Shown: positions 1-3,799 of the stretch, in pieces
Numbering within the stretch: the stretch's first letter is position 1
Layout: each line of letters opens with the position of its first letter
NCBI GenBank assembly: GCA_002305915.1
Contig: DBRJ01000024.1
Span: 27,559 to 34,081, forward strand
Direction: 5' to 3'
DNA: 6,523 nt
Origin: Pelotomaculum sp. UBA1371
GTDB taxonomy: Bacteria; Bacillota; Desulfotomaculia; Desulfotomaculales; Pelotomaculaceae
Notes under the pieces: model-generated
What the model was told of the DNA's origin: nothing
Databases searched by the model: none
Seen by the model: only the letters and a program-made list of their open reading frames with translations
Made by a program: the position numbers and the translations under genes

Positions 1-1515
1 CTGGGAAGCGGAATCGCCGGGTTGTATACTGCCCTTGCCGCGTCCCGGGCAGGGGGATCGGTAACAGTTTTGACCAAGCAGACCATGATGGACACCGGCA
101 CCGACAAGGCCCAGGGGGGCATCGCCGCCGCCCTGGGGGACACGGACTCGCCCCTGCTGCACCGGGAGGATACCCTGGTGGCCGGGGCCGGCCTGTGTGA
201 TGCGGAGGCGGTGGCAGCCCTGGTCAGCGAAGGCCCCGACCGGGTCCGGGAACTGATCGGCCTGGGCGCCATATTTGACTGCGACAGCCAGGGCCTGTGC
301 CTGACCCGGGAGGGAGCCCACAGCCGGCGGCGGATCCTGCATGCCAGCGGTGACGCCACCGGGGCGGAGATCCAGCGGGTGCTCACCGGGCGCGTCCAGG
401 AGGACAATAGGATCAAAGTGCTGGAAAATCACTACGCTGTGGACCTGCTGGTGCGGGAAAACACCTGCTACGGCGTGCTGGCCTACGACCGGGACAGGCG
501 CTCCTTCCGGGTCTTTCGCGGTAAGGTGGTGGTCCTGGCCACCGGGGGCCTGGGCCGGCTCTTTGAGCATAACACCAACCCGGAGATAGCCACGGGGGAC
601 GGCATAGCCATTGCCTTCCGGGCCGGGGCGGAAGTTATGGATATGGAGTTCATCCAGTTCCATCCCACAGTATTGAACCTGCCCGGTGCCCCGCGCTTTT
701 TAATCTCCGAGGCGGTCCGGGGGGAGGGAGCCTACCTGCGCAACTGCCAGGGGCAGCGCTTCATGCCCCGCTACCACGACCTGGCCGAGCTGGCGCCCAG
801 GGATATCGTGGTGCGGGCTATTTTAAAGGAAATGGCCGTGACCAACTCGAACATCGTTTATCTCGACCTCACTCACCTGGACCCTGAAGTGGTCAGGTTG
901 AGGTTTCCCAATATCACCAAAACCTGCGCCGCCTACAAGCTGGACATCACCGTGGACCCGATCCCGGTGGCCCCGGCCGCCCACTACATGATGGGCGGTG
1001 TCAAAACCAACCTGGTGGGTGAAACCAGCGTCCGGGGTCTCTACGCCTGCGGCGAGGTCTCCTGTCCGGGCGTGCACGGCGCCAACCGGCTGGCCAGCAA
1101 TTCCCTGCTGGACGGCCTGGTGTTCGGGGGCCGGATTGTGGAGGAGACCAGGAAATTTTTGAAAGACTACCAGCCGCGCCGCCCGGAGTTTGCCTGTGAC
1201 TGGCTCCTGGAGCCGGCCGGGATCGACTACGCGGCCCTCCGCAAGGAACTGGAAGTGCTGATGGGGGACAAGGTGGGGCCGGTCCGCAGCGGCAGCGGTC
1301 TCAAGGAAGCCCTCAAGTTCTTCGACCACTGGGGCTACCTGTTCCGGCACGGGGTTGAAGACGCGGGTCAGATGGAGGTCAAAAACATGCTCCAGGTGGG
1401 CGAAATGGTGGCCGAGGCGGCCCTGGCCCGCAGGGAAAGCCGCGGCGGGCACTACCGGGTCGACTATCCCGACACCCGGCGGCGCTGGCAGAAGCACATT
1501 ATTTTCAGGCGTTGA
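1..1515 (+). CDS. nadB: L-aspartate oxidase (NadB), 5' end cut by window
   Basis: This flavoenzyme oxidises L-aspartate to iminoaspartate, the first step of de novo NAD synthesis; NadA (quinolinate synthase) then uses the product. It acts in the cytoplasm. The frame is open from base 1 and 504 residues are visible. The family is about 510-540 residues long, so only the start codon and a few residues are missing. Visible features, numbered from the first codon in the window: the FAD-binding GSGIAGL glycine loop (residues 2-8), QGGIAA (38-43), the active-site segment TREGAHSRRR (102-111), EAVRGEGA (237-244), and the late FAD/substrate block with HGANRLASNSLLDG (359-372). This combination, with the short helical C-terminal domain, separates NadB from the related fumarate reductase and succinate dehydrogenase flavoproteins. 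A terminator follows at once, so nadB is the last gene of its unit. No nadC lies downstream here; any nadA or nadC partner must be upstream or elsewhere. Coding GC is high, roughly in the low to mid 60s percent. The identification is secure. Confidence 0.97.
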   Translation: MGSGIAGLYTALAASRAGGSVTVLTKQTMMDTGTDKAQGGIAAALGDTDSPLLHREDTLVAGAGLCDAEAVAALVSEGPDRVRELIGLGAIFDCDSQGLCLTREGAHSRRRILHASGDATGAEIQRVLTGRVQEDNRIKVLENHYAVDLLVRENTCYGVLAYDRDRRSFRVFRGKVVVLATGGLGRLFEHNTNPEIATGDGIAIAFRAGAEVMDMEFIQFHPTVLNLPGAPRFLISEAVRGEGAYLRNCQGQRFMPRYHDLAELAPRDIVVRAILKEMAVTNSNIVYLDLTHLDPEVVRLRFPNITKTCAAYKLDITVDPIPVAPAAHYMMGGVKTNLVGETSVRGLYACGEVSCPGVHGANRLASNSLLDGLVFGGRIVEETRKFLKDYQPRRPEFACDWLLEPAGIDYAALRKELEVLMGDKVGPVRSGSGLKEALKFFDHWGYLFRHGVEDAGQMEVKNMLQVGEMVAEAALARRESRGGHYRVDYPDTRRRWQKHIIFRR

Positions 1516-1527
1516 GCTTATTTTAGA

Positions 1528-1554
1528 CGGGTAGAGTATACCCGCCTTTTTTTT
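1528..1554 (+). terminator. Rho-independent terminator after nadB
   Basis: A 6-bp stem (CGGGTA at 1528-1533, TACCCG at 1539-1544) with a 5-nt loop is followed by CC and then eight T residues (1547-1554). It begins 13 bases after the nadB stop codon. The form is typical of an intrinsic terminator and separates nadB from the next gene. Confidence 0.85.
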
Positions 1555-1597
1555 CGGCACCATAATACTAAAATTCTTTTTAATTTTTTGTTCAAAC

Positions 1598-1626
1598 ATG
1601 ACAGGCAGTTGCGCTGATGGTAAAGT
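1598..1626 (+). promoter_or_regulatory. Candidate promoter for the methyltransferase gene
   Basis: ATGACA (1598-1603, five of six matches to the -35 consensus) is followed after 17 bases by TAAAGT (1621-1626, four of six matches to -10). A second -10-like TATAGT lies at 1626-1631 but has no good -35 at the right distance. The site lies between the nadB terminator and the next gene, where a promoter is expected. The leader would then start near 1633 and include the palindrome at 1655-1709. The match is moderate and is a prediction only. Confidence 0.4.
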
Positions 1627-1654
1627 ATAGTAAGAAAGACAGCATAGCAGTATA

Positions 1655-1709
1655 GGGGTCAGGCTTGAAATATTCACTTATTATAAGTGAATATTTCAAG
1701 CCTGACCCC
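1655..1709. repeat. Perfect 26-bp inverted repeat, REP/MITE-like
   Basis: The left arm (1655-1680, beginning GGGGTCAGGCTTGAAA) and the right arm (1684-1709, ending TTTCAAGCCTGACCCC) are exact reverse complements over 26 bases, with a TTA loop (1681-1683). Pairing stops sharply at both outer ends. The core is AT-rich and the tips are GC-rich. There is no T-tract after it, and a terminator already lies upstream, so termination is not the obvious role. From memory, GGGGTCAGGCTT-type ends recur as dispersed palindromes in many bacteria and are often linked to REP-associated Y1 (IS200-like) transposases; this link is recall, not a search. No transposase or target-site duplication is visible. It ends 38 bases before the start codon at 1748, so it would form a strong hairpin in that mRNA's leader. 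Confidence 0.8.
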
Positions 1710-1730
1710 GGCCTACGGCCTACGGCCTGA
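1710..1730. repeat. Short tandem heptamer repeat
   Basis: GGCCTAC occurs twice in tandem (1710-1716 and 1717-1723), followed by a third, imperfect copy GGCCTGA (1724-1730). It directly abuts the outer end of the long palindrome and leads into the ribosome binding site. It may be a by-product of the palindrome's insertion or a slippage tract. Confidence 0.6.
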
Positions 1731-1732
1731 CC

Positions 1733-1740
1733 GGAAGGAG
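1733..1740 (+). promoter_or_regulatory. Ribosome binding site of the methyltransferase gene
   Basis: GGAAGGAG lies 7 bases before the ATG at 1748. It supports that start over the shadow start at 1687, which lies inside the palindrome and has no such site. Confidence 0.8.
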
Positions 1741-1747
1741 ACGACCC

Positions 1748-2893
1748 ATGAGCAAAATTCAGCTGATCGCCACGGCCACCTTCGGCCTGGAGGCCGTAGT
1801 GGCGCGGGAAGTAAAAGAGCTTGGCTACGAAGATATGATGGTGGAAAACGCCCGGGTTACCTTCGCCGGGGACGAGGCCGCCATCTGCCGGGCCAATCTC
1901 TGGCTGCGCGCAGCCGACCGGGTGCTGGTCAAAATGGGCGAATTCCAGGCCCGCAGCTTTGAGGAACTCTTTCAACAGACCAAAGCCCTGCCCTGGCCGG
2001 ACTGGCTTCCGGAAAACGCCGCCTTCCCCGTGGAGGGCAAATCCGTCAAATCCCGGCTGCACAGCGTGCCGGACTGCCAGGCCATCGTCAAAAAGGCGGT
2101 TGTGGAAAAGATGAAGCAGGTTTACAGGCGGGATTGGTTCGAAGAAGACGGCCCCCGCTACACCATTGAGGTGGCCCTGCTCAACGATCTGGCCACCCTC
2201 ACCCTGGACACCAGCGGGGCCGGGCTGCACAAACGGGGTTACCGCAGGCTGGGCAGTCCCGCCCCCCTCAAGGAGACCTTGGCCGCTGCGCTGGTCCTGC
2301 TGAGCCGCTGGTGCCCGGACCGTCCCTTTATTGACCCTCTCTGCGGCTCGGGCACGCTGCCCATCGAGGCCGCCCTGATTGGACTGAACCTGGCCCCCGG
2401 TGCCAACCGCTCCTTTGCCGCGGAGAAATGGCCCGCTGTTCCCGCATCCCTCTGGAAAAAGGCCAGGGAGGAGGCCGCGGACCTCGCCCGGCGCGACCGG
2501 CCTGTCCGGACCCTGGGTTCCGACATCGACGGCGGGGTGCTGGGCCTGGCGCGCTACCATGCCCGTCAGGCGGGCGTGGCGGAAAATGTGTTTTTTCAGA
2601 AGCTGCCCGTGGCGGAACTGCGTTCGGCGCAAAAGTACGGTTACCTGATCTGCAACCCGCCCTACGGCGAGCGGCTGGGGGACAGGTCCCAGGTGGAGGG
2701 GCTCTACCGGGAAATGGGGGCGGCCTTCCGGGAGTTGGACACCTGGTCTTACTATGTGCTCACGGCCCACCCGGATTTCGAGCGCCTGTTCGGCAGGCGG
2801 GCCGACAAAAAAAGGAAGCTCTACAACGGCCGGATCCAGTGCAACTACTACCAGTTTTTCGGACCCCGCCCGCCCCGCAGGGATGTTCATTAA
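1748..2893 (+). CDS. rlmL: THUMP-domain class I SAM-dependent RNA methyltransferase (RlmL/YpsC type)
   Basis: The protein is 381 residues and complete. The N-terminal part (about 1-60) is the ferredoxin-like lead-in starting MSKIQLIATATFGLEAVVAR. A THUMP RNA-binding domain follows (about 60-155), ending near the sequence LTLDTSGAGLHKRGYR that joins it to the catalytic domain. The Rossmann methyltransferase domain (about 165-375) shows the SAM-binding motif DPLCGSGTLPIEAA (196-209), the acidic strand end SDID (258-261), and the catalytic NPPYGER (303-309), typical of amino-methylating enzymes. The length and order match Bacillus YpsC and the N-terminal half of E. coli RlmL, which makes N2-methylguanine at G2445 of 23S rRNA. 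23S rRNA is therefore the likely substrate, but the exact base is inferred and the symbol is by homology only. Older annotations call this family a DNA methylase, which the THUMP domain argues against. The gene appears monocistronic, with nearly 900 gene-free bases after it. Confidence 0.93.
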   Translation: MSKIQLIATATFGLEAVVAREVKELGYEDMMVENARVTFAGDEAAICRANLWLRAADRVLVKMGEFQARSFEELFQQTKALPWPDWLPENAAFPVEGKSVKSRLHSVPDCQAIVKKAVVEKMKQVYRRDWFEEDGPRYTIEVALLNDLATLTLDTSGAGLHKRGYRRLGSPAPLKETLAAALVLLSRWCPDRPFIDPLCGSGTLPIEAALIGLNLAPGANRSFAAEKWPAVPASLWKKAREEAADLARRDRPVRTLGSDIDGGVLGLARYHARQAGVAENVFFQKLPVAELRSAQKYGYLICNPPYGERLGDRSQVEGLYREMGAAFRELDTWSYYVLTAHPDFERLFGRRADKKRKLYNGRIQCNYYQFFGPRPPRRDVH

Positions 2894-2900
2894 CATGAAC
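2885..2900. repeat. Small dyad spanning the methyltransferase stop codon
   Basis: GTTCAT (2885-2890) and ATGAAC (2895-2900) can pair across a 4-nt loop that contains the TAA stop codon. No T-tract follows, so it is not a standard terminator. It may be chance. Confidence 0.3.
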
Positions 2901-3312
2901 CACCGCGCCCTATCGCAGGCCGGGGTACGGCAGGGGAACGCCGGGAGGCAGTGATGCCGCGTTGTGCTGTGCAGCCGCTTTTCCGGGAATTATTCGCTAA
3001 TTAGCCGGTTTGTAATACCTGCAGCGCCTTCACGGTCCGGTAATTAGCGCAAACAGCGCCGGGCCGGTAATCATCCGAAAGCCGGGTGAATATACTGTAG
3101 GCGTGTGGTTTCCTGAACGTTGGAGGCGCTGCCTTCAAGAATGCCCCCGGGTCTGTTGACACAGCGTCCAGTTAGATCTTTGCTGGAATTACATATTCAT
3201 ACAGATTAAAGAAATATCTAAATATGCGGAGAGAGCAGGCACACTTCCTGATTCTTCAGCGCTGGCACCTCGCCACCGGTTACGCAGCAAGGGCTGTTCG
3301 ACACATAAATTA
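2894..3312. other. Gene-free stretch after the methyltransferase gene
   Basis: No frame here has a convincing coding signal. A 16-codon reading frame (2954-3004) has a GGGAGG at good spacing but no recognisable product. The stretch contains a bulged dyad (2995-3049). The octamer CCGGTAAT occurs at 3037-3044 and again at 3064-3071. A lone TTGACA (3156-3161) has no good -10 partner. No clear intrinsic terminator for the upstream gene was found. The second half becomes more AT-rich. Confidence 0.6.
2995..3049. repeat. 13-bp bulged inverted repeat
   Basis: CGCTAATTAGCCGG (2995-3008) pairs with CCGGTAATTAGCG (3037-3049) as 13 base pairs with one unpaired G in the left arm and a 28-nt loop. It lies about 100 bases after the methyltransferase stop codon. 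There is no T-tract. It could be a transcript-end hairpin, a protein-binding dyad or a decayed mobile repeat. Confidence 0.55.
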
Positions 3313-3342
3313 TTGACAAGGATAACCGGACTGGGTAATAAT
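3313..3342 (+). promoter_or_regulatory. Candidate sigma-A promoter of the surface-protein gene
   Basis: A perfect -35 TTGACA (3313-3318), an 18-base spacer, and a -10 AATAAT (3337-3342, five of six matches) make this the best promoter match in the window. Transcription would start near 3349. The only convincing gene downstream starts at 3800, so the leader would be about 450 bases long. Confidence 0.55.
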
Positions 3343-3603
3343 TAACTTGTCCTGCCACTAACATTTCCCAGAAGAAGTCAACTTGAGCCGCGCCAGTAAA
3401 TATGTTCACAGGTATTTCTGGGTTACCCGGCTTTTGTTGCTGGTTGCAACACAACAAGCAATAATTTTTATCGTGGGAAGGATTCATTCCGCCTTGTGTC
3501 GAAATGGGTTAAAAAAAATATAACAAAGTTGACCAAAACCGGCAGAAATAATTGCATAGAGGGAACTTTTTACTTCACATTTGAGTCTAAAAAAGAGAGT
3601 CAT

Positions 3604-3630
3604 AACCAGGGTTGTTTGCTTACCCTGGTT
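3604..3630. repeat. 9-bp hairpin in the leader
   Basis: AACCAGGGT (3604-3612) and ACCCTGGTT (3622-3630) are exact reverse complements with a 9-nt loop. The following bases (GGATTATTGATTT) are not a clean T-tract, so it is at best a weak terminator or attenuator. It is more likely a structural element of the leader. Confidence 0.6.
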
Positions 3631-3660
3631 GGATTATTGATTTCGCATCCCAGAAATCTT

Positions 3661-3720
3661 GAAAGGGGTGATGTCCGTCCCCATTTGAGTAACCAATTAA
3701 CTAAGGTAGGAAAGGGGTGA
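3661..3720 (+). repeat. 11-base direct repeat in the leader
   Basis: GAAAGGGGTGA occurs at 3661-3671 and again at 3710-3720, 49 bases apart start to start. The AAGGGG core resembles a ribosome binding site, but no start codon with a credible gene follows either copy. Confidence 0.5.
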
Positions 3721-3770
3721 GTTATAGGAAATTTAAGGGATTCACCTTAGTTAACGATATGTTAACTTAG
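3697..3770. repeat. Two overlapping, mutually exclusive inverted repeats before the start site
   Basis: TTAACTAAGGT (3697-3707) is the exact reverse complement of ACCTTAGTTAA (3744-3754). The same middle segment, as CTTAGTTAAC (3746-3755), also pairs with GTTAACTTAG (3761-3770) across a 5-nt loop with one mismatch. The middle strand can be in only one pairing at a time. The element ends 11 bases before the ribosome binding site begins. It can be read as an RNA switch or as a DNA operator with three related half-sites. Confidence 0.55.
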
Positions 3771-3781
3771 AAATTAGATTT

Positions 3782-3790
3782 AAAAGGAGG
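3782..3790 (+). promoter_or_regulatory. Strong ribosome binding site that fixes a GTG start
   Basis: AAAAGGAGG ends 9 bases before the GTG at 3800. It decides the start of the large downstream frame: no ATG occurs in frame until codon 117, and the GTG start gives a complete signal peptide. Confidence 0.88.
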
Positions 3791-3799
3791 GAATTTTTA

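Larger units (their letters stand above)
3349..3799 (+). promoter_or_regulatory. Long AT-rich leader of the surface-protein gene
   Basis: If the promoter at 3313-3342 is used, this is a leader of about 450 bases. It holds a 9-bp hairpin (3604-3630), an 11-base direct repeat (3661-3671 and 3710-3720), and two overlapping dyads (3697-3754 and 3746-3770) before the ribosome binding site. A 74-codon frame (3496-3720) starting with GTG has no good ribosome binding site and runs through these repeats, so I treat it as non-coding. I compared the stretch by eye with c-di-GMP-I, cobalamin, TPP and T-box motifs and found no match. An unknown regulatory RNA or a set of protein operators are both possible. 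Confidence 0.4.

Noticed and set aside
1655..1709. Palindrome read as the transcription terminator of nadB or a bidirectional terminator
   Set aside because: It has no T-tract on either side, lies 140 bases after the nadB stop codon, and a normal terminator is already present at 1528-1554.
823..2896. Long - strand frames opposite nadB and the methyltransferase gene (823-1677 and 1592-2896)
   Set aside because: These are antisense shadows, expected in GC-rich coding sequence. Their translations are low-complexity G/P/V/R/H-rich and have no family motifs, while the + strand has clear motifs. Both also run through the palindrome.
2954..3004. 16-codon frame with a GGGAGG ribosome-binding-like site 5 bases upstream
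   Set aside because: It is too short to judge, has no recognisable peptide, and its end overlaps the bulged dyad. A purine hexamer is common in GC-rich sequence.
3156..3184. Promoter at TTGACA 3156-3161
   Set aside because: The -35 is perfect, but no -10 at 16-18 bases has more than about three matches. The pair at 3313-3342 is much better.
3218..3487. 89-codon - strand frame, cysteine-containing
   Set aside because: The purine stretch before its ATG is poor and too close, it overlaps the best + strand promoter, and the product has no recognisable motif.
3529..3557. Promoter at TTGACC 3529-3534
   Set aside because: The -10 position (TTGCAT) matches the consensus at only three of six bases.
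3496..3720. 74-codon + strand frame starting with GTG
   Set aside because: The only purine-rich stretch upstream (GGAAGG near 3476) is too far from the start. The frame runs through a hairpin and both direct repeats, and the product resembles nothing I know. It fits a non-coding leader better.
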